DNA of 56,458 bases from Armatimonadetes bacterium CG2_30_59_28. GTDB taxonomy: Bacteria; Armatimonadota; Abditibacteriia; CG2-30-59-28. Positions within the stretch are counted from its first letter, which is position 1. Each line of letters starts with the position of its first letter. The notes beneath the pieces were generated by a model. It had not been told where the DNA came from, ran no database searches, and was given only the letters and a program-made list of their open reading frames with translations. Shown here piece by piece: positions 8,798-16,821 of the stretch. The translations under genes and the position numbers were made by a program. The DNA is taken from positions 4,653 to 61,110 of the forward strand of contig MNXM01000308.1 of assembly GCA_001872605.1 (NCBI GenBank), written 5' to 3'.

Positions 8798-9889
8798 ATG
8801 TTAAGTCGTTGGCTACCTATTGAAAAGCCGCTGGTCGAGATTGAGCAAAAGATCGAGGAACTCACTCGTCTCCAGGAAACGAAGGAGATCGACAGCAGCG
8901 TCAAGTTGAGCCAGCTCTGCAAAAAGCGGGATCGGCTGATCCCCGAGATCTTTTCCAAAATGACCCCCTGGGACAAGGTATTGATGGCGAGGCACCCGCA
9001 ACGACCCTACGCCCTCGATTACATCAACGCCATCTGCGGCAGCTACTTTGAGATGCACGGAGATCGGCGCTACGGCGATGATCCAGCAATTGTCTCCGGA
9101 CTCGGGCGTCTGGATGAACGGTCTGTGGCCATCATCGGGCATCAGAAAGGGCGAGACACGAAAGAGAGGCAGTTTCGCAACTTTGGCTCCGCCATGCCGG
9201 AAGGTTACCGCAAAGCGGTTCGGGTGATGCAGTTGGCGAACACCTTCGGGAAGCCCATCGTTTGCCTGGTCGACACCCCGGCCGCTGCCTGCCTGACGGA
9301 AGCAGAAGAACGCGGCATCAGCGAGGCCATCGCCCGGAGTCAGATGGAGATGTTCACTCTGCGGGTGCCGGTTATCGTCATCGTCATCGGAGAGGGCGGC
9401 AGCGGAGGCGCGATCGGCATCGCCGTTGGCAACCGGGTCTTCATGCTGGAATACGCCATCTATTCGGTGATTCCACCGGAGGGGTGCGCGTCCATCATCT
9501 GGAGGGACTCCAGCCGGGCAGCGGAGGCGGCGGCGGCTCTCAAGGTGACTGCCCAGGACGCGCTGCGATTCGGGATCGCCGACGAGATTATACCGGAACC
9601 TCCCGGCGGCGCACACAGAAACTTTGACACGATGGCGCTTACGCTGAAGACAAAGATCATTGCGACATTGGATGAGTTGGGGCAACTCTCCCCCGAGGAG
9701 TTGGAGGAATCGCGGTACCAGCGTTTTCGCAAGCTGGGTGTGTATCAGCAGACTGTCGAGAAGGCCGTCGTGACACAAACCACGGCGCCCGTGACTCCGC
9801 CCGACAATGGTTCAGGCCGCGCGCCCGAGGAGATCCTGGCGGAAGAGAGCGTGCCACCGGAACCACTTCCAGCATCCGCGGAAACCTGA
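8798..9889 (+). CDS. accA: Acetyl-CoA carboxylase carboxyltransferase subunit alpha
   Basis: Alpha subunit of the acetyl-CoA carboxyltransferase, acting as an alpha2-beta2 complex with AccD. The ATG at 8798 with GAGGAG five bases upstream gives 363 residues; the open frame extends upstream to 8768 but lacks a better start. The N-terminal helical hairpin (about 8-50) and the conserved GDRRYGDDPAI, DTPAAACLTEAEERG and GEGGSGGAIGIAVG blocks are all present. The C-terminus carries an extra proline- and acid-rich tail of about 30 residues beyond the family core. It forms a two-gene unit with accD. Confidence 0.96.
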   Translation: MLSRWLPIEKPLVEIEQKIEELTRLQETKEIDSSVKLSQLCKKRDRLIPEIFSKMTPWDKVLMARHPQRPYALDYINAICGSYFEMHGDRRYGDDPAIVSGLGRLDERSVAIIGHQKGRDTKERQFRNFGSAMPEGYRKAVRVMQLANTFGKPIVCLVDTPAAACLTEAEERGISEAIARSQMEMFTLRVPVIVIVIGEGGSGGAIGIAVGNRVFMLEYAIYSVIPPEGCASIIWRDSSRAAEAAAALKVTAQDALRFGIADEIIPEPPGGAHRNFDTMALTLKTKIIATLDELGQLSPEELEESRYQRFRKLGVYQQTVEKAVVTQTTAPVTPPDNGSGRAPEEILAEESVPPEPLPASAET

Positions 9890-9947
9890 GCCTTCCGCGG
9901 AATTCCTGCTACCACGCACAATTCAGCATACAGGAGGTTACACTTTG

Positions 9948-11126
9948 ATGTCCCCATATCCCGGCGAATTGAGTGTCCCTGCTCGCGTCCTTCTCGGGCC
10001 AGGTCCCAGCGAAGTTCACCCCAGAGTTCTGCGCGCCCAGAGTGCACCCCTGGTGGGGCACCTCGATCCATTCTTCCTGGATCTCGTCAATCAGGTGAAA
10101 GATCTGCTGCGATGGGTTTTTGAGACTGAAAACCGAATGACATTCCCCGTTTCAGGAACCGGCACCGCCGGAATGGAGAGTTGCTTCGCAAACCTGCTCG
10201 AACATGGTGACCGTATATTGGTGTGCGTGAACGGGTACTTCGGCACACGGATGTGCGACATAGCGGTCCGTTGCGGCGCCGAGGTCACTCGCATCGACCA
10301 GGAGTGGGGGAAGGCGTTCGAGCCATCGGCCATCGCCAACGCGCTAAAAGACAACGCCTTCAAGGTCGTTTCCATTGTTCACGCTGAGACCTCCACCGGT
10401 GTGCTGCAACCACTGGAAGAAATCAGCAGACTGGTACACGACGCGGGTTCAATGCTGCTGGTTGATACGGTCACCTCACTGGGGGGATGTCCTGTGGAAA
10501 TCGACAAGCAGAACATCGATGCCACTTACAGCGGGTCGCAGAAATGCCTGAGCGCACCGCCGGGGATTTCTCCCGTGTCCTTTTCTGAGATGGCCATGGA
10601 CTGCATCCGGCGCCGGAAGACCGCGGTGCAATCGTTCTACCTCGACATGACCCTGATCGACAAGTACTACGGGTCGGGTCGAGCCTATCATCACACCGCC
10701 CCGATCAGTTCCGTGTATGGATTCTACGAAGCGCTGCGGCTGGCGCACGAGGAAGGCTTGCAGCGACGCTTCGAGAGACACCAGCGAAACCACCGAGCTC
10801 TGGTCGCCGGGCTTGAGGCGATGGGGCTCTCGATGCACGTCGACGCGAGTGAACGCCTATGGATGCTCAACACCGTTCAGGTCCCGGAGGAAATCGACGA
10901 CGCCGATCTGCGAACCCAACTCCTCACCGAGTACGGCATCGAGATCGGCGGCGGGTTGGGTGACCTCAAGGGGAAGGTTATGCGCATCGGGCTGATGGGG
11001 CACAGCTCCAACCGGAGGAATGTGACGTTGCTGCTTTCGGCGTTGTCCGTTCTGCTCAACCAGAGAGGAATCAAGGCTGATGCAGACACGGCACTGGCCG
11101 CTGCAGGTGAAGCCTTTGAGTCGTGA
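9948..11126 (+). CDS. Class V aminotransferase (alanine/serine-glyoxylate type)
   Basis: PLP enzyme that most likely transfers an amino group from serine or alanine to glyoxylate, yielding glycine. From the ATG at 9948 (AGGAGG ten bases upstream) the product is 392 residues. Key features are LLGPGPSEVHPRV near the N-terminus, SGTGTAGME (69-77) binding the cofactor phosphate, the LVDTVTSLGG block with the PLP-pairing aspartate (171-180), and the Schiff-base lysine K199 in YSGSQKC. The next gene is a glycolate-oxidase-like flavoprotein, which would supply glyoxylate, so a short glycolate-to-glycine pathway is plausible. The amino donor cannot be read from sequence. Confidence 0.9.
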   Translation: MSPYPGELSVPARVLLGPGPSEVHPRVLRAQSAPLVGHLDPFFLDLVNQVKDLLRWVFETENRMTFPVSGTGTAGMESCFANLLEHGDRILVCVNGYFGTRMCDIAVRCGAEVTRIDQEWGKAFEPSAIANALKDNAFKVVSIVHAETSTGVLQPLEEISRLVHDAGSMLLVDTVTSLGGCPVEIDKQNIDATYSGSQKCLSAPPGISPVSFSEMAMDCIRRRKTAVQSFYLDMTLIDKYYGSGRAYHHTAPISSVYGFYEALRLAHEEGLQRRFERHQRNHRALVAGLEAMGLSMHVDASERLWMLNTVQVPEEIDDADLRTQLLTEYGIEIGGGLGDLKGKVMRIGLMGHSSNRRNVTLLLSALSVLLNQRGIKADADTALAAAGEAFES

Positions 11127-11129
11127 GCG

Positions 11130-11146
11130 CGGACTCACAGAGTCCG
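11130..11146. repeat. CGGACTC-ACA-GAGTCCG palindrome, copy 1
   Basis: Perfect 7-bp arms around ACA, four bases after the aminotransferase stop and before the flavoprotein start. It is one of ten copies in the window and the only one lying between two same-strand operonic genes. Confidence 0.85.
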
Positions 11147-11193
11147 AACAGTCTCATCGACTGCTCCACACAAAATCAATGGGAGAAATGATT

Positions 11194-12513
11194 ATGAATG
11201 AGTCAGGGATCGCTCAATCTCTCGATGCCCTCGTCGTGGATGGTACTCGACCACGGGAGATCGTTGCTCCCACTTCATCCCAGGAAACCGCGGAAGTATT
11301 GAGGGAAGCTGGCGGGAAGGGCAGGGGCGTTATCCCGGCCGGGAACGGAACGAAGCTCCACATCGGCAACCCTCCAACCCGATATGACTTGGCTCTCTCA
11401 ACCCGAGGCATGACCCAGTTGGTTGACCTCGACCCGGAGAACCTCACGGTGACTGTTCAGGCTGGAATGAACTTCGCTGAGTTGCAGCGCATCGTCGGAG
11501 AAAAGCGCCAGTTTGTCCCCATCGATCCACCTTCGACAGACAGAGCGACCGTGGGTGGAGTGACCGCGGCAAGGTCCTGCGGACCGCGTCGATTTGCCTG
11601 GAAGAGTCCGCGAGACATCATTCTGGGAATGGAGGTTGCGTTGGCGAACGGCGAGGTTGTCAAAGTGGGCGGAAAAGTCGTGAAGAATGTTGCGGGGTAC
11701 GATGTCACCAAACTCTTCGTGGGTTCCTTCGGAAGTCTCGGAGTCATCACTGCGGTAACGCTGAAAACGATGGCGCTGTCGGAGACTAACGCAACCATCA
11801 GCGGCTCAGTCGCCAGCCTGACTTCCCTGCGGAACGCCGCGTCTCAGTTGCTTGACAGCCACCTTATGCCGACGGCCATTGTGGGGATGAACGGCGCCGC
11901 GGCAGCTCGCATCGGTGTGGGAAACAGAGCAGCGCTTGTTGTCACGTTCGAGGGGCTTGAGCGGGCCGTCACGCGACAGACTACGGAAACCCGCGATCTC
12001 ATGGACGCCCACGGCGTTCAGAACCTCGGAATCGCGACGGACAGCACCCGCATCTGGCAGCAGGTAGCTGATTTTGCGGTTCCACCATGCTCTCCACAGC
12101 AGCCGGGAGAACCTGCGACAGTTCGAGCCGTTGTGAAGTGCGCCCTGCCGCTGACTGAGATGAGCGAATTCATGCAACAGACGGAACAAATGGCAGAGGA
12201 GGCAGGGCTGGAAGCAGAAGTCGTCGGCTGGCTGGGAACGGGAACCGTTTACGTCAGGGCCGCTTGTGACGTGAGCCACAACACCAAGCTGCCAGGTTTC
12301 GCTCAACGGATTGCAGCGGACGCGCAGGAAAGGCAGGGGCACTGCGTTGCCGAATATCTGCCACCGGAGACGAAACACGCCATCGACGTGTGGGCCTGCC
12401 TCCCTCGAGAGCAAACGCGATCTCAAGACGACTTTGAATACACACGCAAAATCAAGGAGCAAATGGACCCCCACTCCACCTTGAGTCCCGGGCGGTGGCT
12501 TGGGCGTCTCTGA
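11194..12513 (+). CDS. FAD-binding oxidoreductase, glycolate oxidase subunit GlcE-like
   Basis: Flavoprotein of the PCMH/FAD-linked oxidase family, closest in design to GlcE of the glycolate dehydrogenase complex. The ATG at 11194 has GGGAGA eight bases upstream and gives 439 residues. The FAD domain (about 20-195) shows IPAGNGTKLHIG, GGVTAARSCGPRR and the long signature VKNVAGYDVTKLFVGSFG followed by SLGVIT; the rest is a FAD-oxidase C-terminal-like domain. The partner subunits GlcD and GlcF are absent nearby. The adjacent glyoxylate aminotransferase supports a glycolate role, though other alpha-hydroxy acids remain possible. Confidence 0.8.
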   Translation: MNESGIAQSLDALVVDGTRPREIVAPTSSQETAEVLREAGGKGRGVIPAGNGTKLHIGNPPTRYDLALSTRGMTQLVDLDPENLTVTVQAGMNFAELQRIVGEKRQFVPIDPPSTDRATVGGVTAARSCGPRRFAWKSPRDIILGMEVALANGEVVKVGGKVVKNVAGYDVTKLFVGSFGSLGVITAVTLKTMALSETNATISGSVASLTSLRNAASQLLDSHLMPTAIVGMNGAAAARIGVGNRAALVVTFEGLERAVTRQTTETRDLMDAHGVQNLGIATDSTRIWQQVADFAVPPCSPQQPGEPATVRAVVKCALPLTEMSEFMQQTEQMAEEAGLEAEVVGWLGTGTVYVRAACDVSHNTKLPGFAQRIAADAQERQGHCVAEYLPPETKHAIDVWACLPREQTRSQDDFEYTRKIKEQMDPHSTLSPGRWLGRL

Positions 12514-12524
12514 GACGGACAGCG

Positions 12525-12541
12525 CGAACTCGCAGAGTTCG
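12525..12541. repeat. Palindrome variant CGAACTC-GCA-GAGTTCG
   Basis: A compensated variant of the CGGACTC palindrome: G to A in the left arm is matched by C to T in the right arm, so pairing is kept. It lies in the 66-bp gap between two convergent genes and could serve as a bidirectional terminator. Confidence 0.7.
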
Positions 12542-12579
12542 AAGATTCCTGACGACGAACACGCGGGAGTTTGTGTCTG

Positions 12580-12909
12580 TCAAGTAAGCTTCGCGACCAG
12601 CGCCTCAAGCGCTCCGCTACTTCTGCCGCGCACGCAAACGCTCTTCTGCCGCGACTTGTGTCCCGCTGTAATTTCAATCTGTGACTTGGGGACCCCCAGC
12701 CAGTTGGAGAGGGTCTCGACTACGGCGCGGTTGGCTTCGCCCTTGTCGGGTGCAGCGGTGACGTGAACGATTAACGCTCCGGCGCGGATTCCCTCCACCG
12801 AGTTCCGGCGCGCCTTTGGCTTGACAGAAACCCGACAACGGATGCTGCCGTCGCTCTCATGGACTTCAAGGCTGTGAGAATGAGCGGTCACGATGCTCCC
12901 GCCTGCCAC
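12580..12909 (-). CDS. DUF167 (YggU) family protein
   Basis: Small cytoplasmic protein of the YggU/DUF167 family, function unknown. The 109-residue product contains the family core: VSVKPKARRNSVEG, then VHVTAAPDKGEANRAVVE and LGVPKSQIEITAGHKSRQK. Translation starts at GTG 12909, whose first base is the last base of the divIVA stop (TAGTG), so it is coupled to DivIVA. YggU often accompanies yggS, proC and sepF in bacterial genomes, as here, at the 3' end of the cluster. Confidence 0.85.
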   Translation of the reverse strand: MAGGSIVTAHSHSLEVHESDGSIRCRVSVKPKARRNSVEGIRAGALIVHVTAAPDKGEANRAVVETLSNWLGVPKSQIEITAGHKSRQKSVCVRGRSSGALEALVAKLT

Positions 12910-13577
12910 TATGTCTCCGCGTGTGCACCCACCATCGCCCAGTCGATGAGACGCGCCCTGGGGGTGGTCACGTCCCCATCGACGACGGAGTTCCCATTCC
13001 CATCACCCCGCGTAGCGAAGTGGTCAGACCTATCGTCGGTGTCACACGTTGCTGCGCTCAACTGCTGGTCGGGATCGGTCTCAGCGGACAGGTTCCCATG
13101 GAAGGTCGGAGGGATCTCCGCCTCCGGAGGGTCAATCTGATGCCGATCCAGCATCTTGTGGTAGGTCTCGAGTAGCGCCTTGAACTCCAACTCAAAACAC
13201 ACTCTCTGCTGTCGGAGGTCCGACATACTTACTTCCAGTTCGGCGACCTGGGAGCGGGCCTTGTCGGTCATCGCACGGCTCTGGTGTTCTGCGTCAGCCA
13301 CGATCAGCTCCGCCCGCTTCTCGGCCCCCCGCTTCGTCTCTTCCGCGGTTCGCTGAGCGACCACCAAGGCGTTCTGCATCGTTTCCTCGATACGCTCGAA
13401 CTGCCCCAGGCGTTGTTGCAGAGTTTCCACCTGATCCCGCAGGTGCGCATTCTCTGTGACTACCTTCTCAAAATCCTGCGAGGCCTGACGCAGAAAATCC
13501 TGCACCTCATGATCGTTATATCCCCGGAATCCGCGACGAAACTCGCGATGTAATATGTCCAGTGGGGTTACTGGCAT
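12909..13577 (-). CDS. divIVA: DivIVA domain cell-division/polarity protein
   Basis: Coiled-coil protein that binds negatively curved membrane and recruits division or polarity proteins. The ATG at 13577 (GAGGTG upstream) starts MPVTPLDILHREF, the DivIVA N-terminal domain with the RGYNDHEVQDFL block (about 18-30); an in-frame ATG 12 codons upstream is less likely. Residues about 30-150 form a long heptad-rich coiled coil, followed by a divergent acidic, low-complexity tail. Length is about 222 residues. It follows proC and precedes yggU in the sepF operon. Presence of both DivIVA and SepF argues for a Terrabacteria-like division machinery. Confidence 0.9.
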   Translation of the reverse strand: MPVTPLDILHREFRRGFRGYNDHEVQDFLRQASQDFEKVVTENAHLRDQVETLQQRLGQFERIEETMQNALVVAQRTAEETKRGAEKRAELIVADAEHQSRAMTDKARSQVAELEVSMSDLRQQRVCFELEFKALLETYHKMLDRHQIDPPEAEIPPTFHGNLSAETDPDQQLSAATCDTDDRSDHFATRGDGNGNSVVDGDVTTPRARLIDWAMVGAHAET

Positions 13578-13609
13578 GGGATGCACCTCGATTCGGAATG
13601 CTTTCTCGA

Positions 13610-14428
13610 TCATTCGTATTGCCCAAGCTCAACGGAACGCTCGGTGGCGGCTTTCACGGCGTTCATAACGGTGGCGCGGAACTTACCGCGCTCCAATTCA
13701 TAAATCCCGGCAATGGTCGTCCCCCCCGGGGAAGTCACCATGTCCTTCAGTGCGCCAGGATGTCTTCCAGTTGTCAGCACCATCTCCGACGCGCCCTTGA
13801 CGGTCTGCGCCGCAAGTTGAGCCGCCACCGACCGGGGCAGCCCCATGCGGACGCCCGCGTCTGAAAGGGCTTCAATAAAGAGATAAACGTAGGCAGGTCC
13901 ACTCCCACTCAGCCCCGTCACCGCGTCGAGCAGCTTCTCATCCACTTCCACGGCAATCCCCACCGCCTTCAGAAGTGCCGCGGTGATCGCGAGGTGCCGG
14001 TCGGTGGCGTGGGTTCCCGCGGCGAATCCCGACGCCGACTGTCCTACCAGACAAGGAGTGTTTGGCATCACGCGAATGACGGGAACGCCTTCCCTCACCA
14101 GTGACTCGATCCGACTGATGCAGACGCCCGCCGCGATCGAGACAAGCAGTTGCGAAGGGTCGAGCGCGCCTCCGACCTCGCTCAACACGGCGGGCACAAT
14201 GTTGGGTTTGACGGACAGCACAACCACCGAAGCATTCCGTACCGCCCGCCGATTGCTGGTAGTCGTCCGAACGCCTGTCTCCTTCTTAAGCGTGCTCAGG
14301 GCCGCGGAGTCAATATCCGCAGCGACAATCTGCAGGGGATTGTAGTCGGCTCCGGTAATCAGCCCTCTGATTAGCGCCTGCCCCATGGCCCCGGCGCCGA
14401 GAAAGGCGACGATACTGTTGTCAGGCAT
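13610..14428 (-). CDS. proC: Pyrroline-5-carboxylate reductase
   Basis: Last enzyme of proline synthesis, reducing 1-pyrroline-5-carboxylate with NAD(P)H. The ATG at 14428 is preceded by GGGGGGAG and gives 272 residues; it starts MPDNSIVAFLGAGAMG with the Rossmann GxGxxG. Further family signatures are VIRVMPNTPCLVGQS near residue 115 and the P5CR C-terminal block GLSGSGPAYVYLFIEA near 165 with SPGGTTIAG near 240. It is embedded between sepF and divIVA, a conserved arrangement in several phyla where proC has no obvious division role. Confidence 0.95.
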   Translation of the reverse strand: MPDNSIVAFLGAGAMGQALIRGLITGADYNPLQIVAADIDSAALSTLKKETGVRTTTSNRRAVRNASVVVLSVKPNIVPAVLSEVGGALDPSQLLVSIAAGVCISRIESLVREGVPVIRVMPNTPCLVGQSASGFAAGTHATDRHLAITAALLKAVGIAVEVDEKLLDAVTGLSGSGPAYVYLFIEALSDAGVRMGLPRSVAAQLAAQTVKGASEMVLTTGRHPGALKDMVTSPGGTTIAGIYELERGKFRATVMNAVKAATERSVELGQYE

Positions 14429-14483
14429 TCTGAACTCCCCCCTGTTGTCTCTCGCCATCATGAAGGGCAAAGTAGTACCGGGT

Positions 14484-15026
14484 CTACGAGTTGCAGGAAA
14501 ACAAGCTGGCACGCTCGAAGGAATCGGACCCGGTCTGCTGCCGATCGTTGATCTGTGTGGCTTGCGGTGCAGCCCTCAGACTCTCTCTGAAGCCGTTGAG
14601 AAACAGCCCATGGTCCTCGAGGTGGCTCTTCTCTTCGGAAGTGATGTAGAAGTCCTGAGGCAGGAATAGGAAGAGGCGTTCCCCCACCTTATGGGAGTGG
14701 CCGTCCACGCCGCAGCAAACACCGGACAGCACGTCGACCATGCGGCGTCCCATGTTCGAATCAACATTCTGGAGGTTAACGAAAATCGCCGCTCCGGACT
14801 TGAGGTAATCAGCGGCAACTGCCGCATCATCATAGGACGCGGGCTGGAGGGTGTAGATGGACTTCTCCCGGGGAGATGGGAACTTCAGCAGCTTGATCTG
14901 GCGCTTCCGAGTAGGCGCGGCGTTACCGTTACCGTTACCGTTCTCTTCTTCCTCATAGTCTTCCTCATAGTACGCGTTCTGATACTCCATGCCCAATAGG
15001 TTCTTCATTGCTGCGACGAAACTCAT
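14484..15026 (-). CDS. sepF: Cell division protein SepF
   Basis: SepF tethers FtsZ to the membrane and replaces or supplements FtsA. The 180-residue protein begins with the amphipathic membrane-targeting helix MSFVAAMKNLLGM, then an acidic linker with an Asn-Gly repeat (NGNGNGN, coded by GTTACC repeats near 14925-14942), and the globular SepF domain with AADYLKSGAAIFVNLQ and RRMVDVLSGVCCGVDG. The C-terminal 30 residues are an unrelated tail. Ribosome site AAGGAGG lies 10 bases upstream. It sits after yggS as in Firmicutes and Actinobacteria. Confidence 0.93.
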   Translation of the reverse strand: MSFVAAMKNLLGMEYQNAYYEEDYEEEENGNGNGNAAPTRKRQIKLLKFPSPREKSIYTLQPASYDDAAVAADYLKSGAAIFVNLQNVDSNMGRRMVDVLSGVCCGVDGHSHKVGERLFLFLPQDFYITSEEKSHLEDHGLFLNGFRESLRAAPQATQINDRQQTGSDSFERASLFSCNS

Positions 15027-15138
15027 AGCTTTGCTGCCTCCTTGATGTGATGTCTACTGCTTGGATGCCGTCTTGCCGTAGTGCGATGTTTTTTCGTGGC
15101 GTGTAGAATTAAGTCTGGGGCATTTTTCCCTGGACCGC

Positions 15139-15828
15139 TCAACTTCGGGGGCCGAAGATGCCAGTGCCTACCCGAATGATATTTGCCCCCTCCTCAATAG
15201 CGACGTCAAAATCATTGGTCATTCCCATGGAAAGGTATTGCATACTAACTCTGGAAATGCCTCGATGGTCCATTTCATTTGAGAGAGTTCTCATTTCCCG
15301 GAAATCGCGCCTGCTCTCTTCCGGGTTTTCTCGAGCCGGCGGAATTGCCATCAAACCAACCACAGCAATGCCTGGCAACCCACTGATGGCGGACAGCAGC
15401 TCCGCCAATCTCTCGGGAGCAACGCCCGACTTGCTCTCCTCGTAACCAAGATTCACTTCCACCAGACCGCGAATCACTCGGCCAACCAACACTGCACGCT
15501 TGCTGATTTCTTCCGCCAACCCGACTCGGTCCATCGAATGCACCCAGTCGAACACCGGCACAACCTGTCGAACTTTGTTGGTTTGCAGATGACCTATGAA
15601 ATGCCGCTCGATTGACGCAGGGAGCAAGCCAACTTTCTCCAGTGCTTCCTGAACGTAGTTCTCACCGACATGCTTCAGCCCGGCTTCCACTGCCTGACAG
15701 ATGCGTTCAGGCTTCACCTGTTTGGCTGCTCCAACGATAATGACTTCCTTCGGGTCGCGCCCCGCGCGTTCACATGCGAGCTCCACGCGCTGTCCGATTG
15801 CCCTGAAGTTGTCGCCAACTGTCATCAT
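15139..15828 (-). CDS. yggS: YggS family PLP homeostasis protein
   Basis: Single-domain fold-type III alanine-racemase-like protein that buffers pyridoxal phosphate; it has no known catalytic activity. The 229 residues show the PLP lysine in VGAAKQV (about K36), HVGENYVQEALEK, the HFIGHLQTNK motif and the C-terminal phosphate site YLSMGMTNDFDVAIEEG with VRVGTGIFG. It is the first gene of the yggS-sepF-proC-divIVA-yggU unit and lies directly behind a strong promoter. Annotation is secure. Confidence 0.94.
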   Translation of the reverse strand: MMTVGDNFRAIGQRVELACERAGRDPKEVIIVGAAKQVKPERICQAVEAGLKHVGENYVQEALEKVGLLPASIERHFIGHLQTNKVRQVVPVFDWVHSMDRVGLAEEISKRAVLVGRVIRGLVEVNLGYEESKSGVAPERLAELLSAISGLPGIAVVGLMAIPPARENPEESRRDFREMRTLSNEMDHRGISRVSMQYLSMGMTNDFDVAIEEGANIIRVGTGIFGPRS

Positions 15829-15851
15829 CGCACTTCACTTGAGTGACGATG

Positions 15852-15880
15852 ATTATAACAAATGCAGAGGGTCAATACAA
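15852..15880 (-). promoter_or_regulatory. Promoter of the yggS-sepF-proC-divIVA cluster
   Basis: Minus-strand TTGTAT (15880-15875), 17-nt spacer and consensus TATAAT (15857-15852) with an upstream TGT, an extended -10. The yggS ATG is 24 bases downstream of the -10 box, so the leader is very short. Confidence 0.7.
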
Positions 15881-16008
15881 ATCGACGTAAGAATGTGGGG
15901 GAATTGTTGTTGCGAAGGTCGTCTCTCCGCGAGACTCCCTTTCTCAACCGGAGTCTTTTGGCCGGTGCGAGGCCCAGGGGTGCGCAAATACTCCTGCGTC
16001 ACGCTAAC

Positions 16009-16040
16009 GAGGGGTGGCAGCAAGGAATCTTGCCGCCCTC
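16009..16040 (-). terminator. Hairpin after the MoaD-like gene
   Basis: GGCAGCAAG (16016-16024) and CTTGCCGCC (16029-16037) pair with one mismatch around a GAAT loop, with GAG and CTC outside. It lies 80 bp after the minus-strand MoaD-like stop and upstream of the yggS promoter. No U-tract follows, so a terminator role is tentative. Nothing else is visible in 15881-16120. Confidence 0.35.
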
Positions 16041-16120
16041 ATACCGAATCCCCGCCTCAGTAGAGCGAGGGGCGATCGACTTGCGCGGGGTCGCTTGTGG
16101 GTGTTTGCCGAACGTGCCGT

Positions 16121-16402
16121 CTATGCGGCGCCGCCCGCGATGGCTGGCACAATGGACACCTCGTCTCCATCCTTGACCGGGGTATCCAATCCGTCCAGAA
16201 AGCGCACGTCTTCTTCATTGACGTAGATATTCACGAAGCGTCGCAACTTGCCACTCTCTTCGCACAACCTGTCCTTGATTCCGGGATATTCCTTCTCCAG
16301 TCCGTCGATGATCTCAGAGAGCTTTTCACCATCGAGCTGGATCTCCCCCTGGTCTCCCGTCAGTTTCTGCAACGGTGTCGGTATGCGTACTGCAATGCTC
16401 AC
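16121..16402 (-). CDS. MoaD/ThiS family ubiquitin-like sulfur carrier
   Basis: A 93-residue beta-grasp protein of the MoaD/ThiS/SAMP type, which carries sulfur as a C-terminal glycine thiocarboxylate for molybdopterin, thiamine, cysteine or tRNA thiolation. The core LRRFVNIYVNEEDVRFLDGL and DGDEVSIVPAIAGG match the family. The protein does not end at GG: two alanines follow (IAGGAA), so the tail would have to be trimmed before adenylation, unless it is not activated in this way. No E1-like ThiF/MoeB, sulfurtransferase or JAMM peptidase gene is adjacent. Specific pathway cannot be assigned. Confidence 0.85.
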   Translation of the reverse strand: MSIAVRIPTPLQKLTGDQGEIQLDGEKLSEIIDGLEKEYPGIKDRLCEESGKLRRFVNIYVNEEDVRFLDGLDTPVKDGDEVSIVPAIAGGAA

Positions 16403-16708
16403 GGTTCTTCACCTCTTCGGATTGTTGACGATCGTCCGCAGACAAATCGTCGGTGTCGGGAGTCCACTGCTCCCTGCCGCCAAGCGGCCACGTCATGAAT
16501 TCTCAGCTCCCCAATGCGGTGGCCGGGAAACCATGTATAATCTGAACTGATTCCGGGGGTTCGTAAACAACCGGGTCACTATTCTATCTCTTAGAGGCGG
16601 GTTGCGCAACAGACGCTCCCATGCCCTGCCATTAGGCTTCGCCGCGCGCGATGGCAGCAGACTGAATCTGGTCGGTTTTCTTGAAGCGCGGGTGAGGGCG
16701 GCTCGACT

Positions 16709-16725
16709 CGAACTCTCCGAGTTCG
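16709..16725. repeat. Palindrome variant CGAACTC-TCC-GAGTTCG
   Basis: Same compensated arms as the copy at 12525 but a different loop. It lies in the 419-bp gap 16403-16821, which holds no gene I can support; the rest of that gap shows a plus-strand TATAAT at about 16534 without a convincing -35. Confidence 0.65.
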
Positions 16726-16821
16726 CGGAGTTTCGCCTTCCCTGGATATTTCGTTCGGCGTGATCCCAACGAGTCGGGATAGACAATTCTCTTGAGGTGG
16801 CGCTCGTCCGGAGGACAGGTG

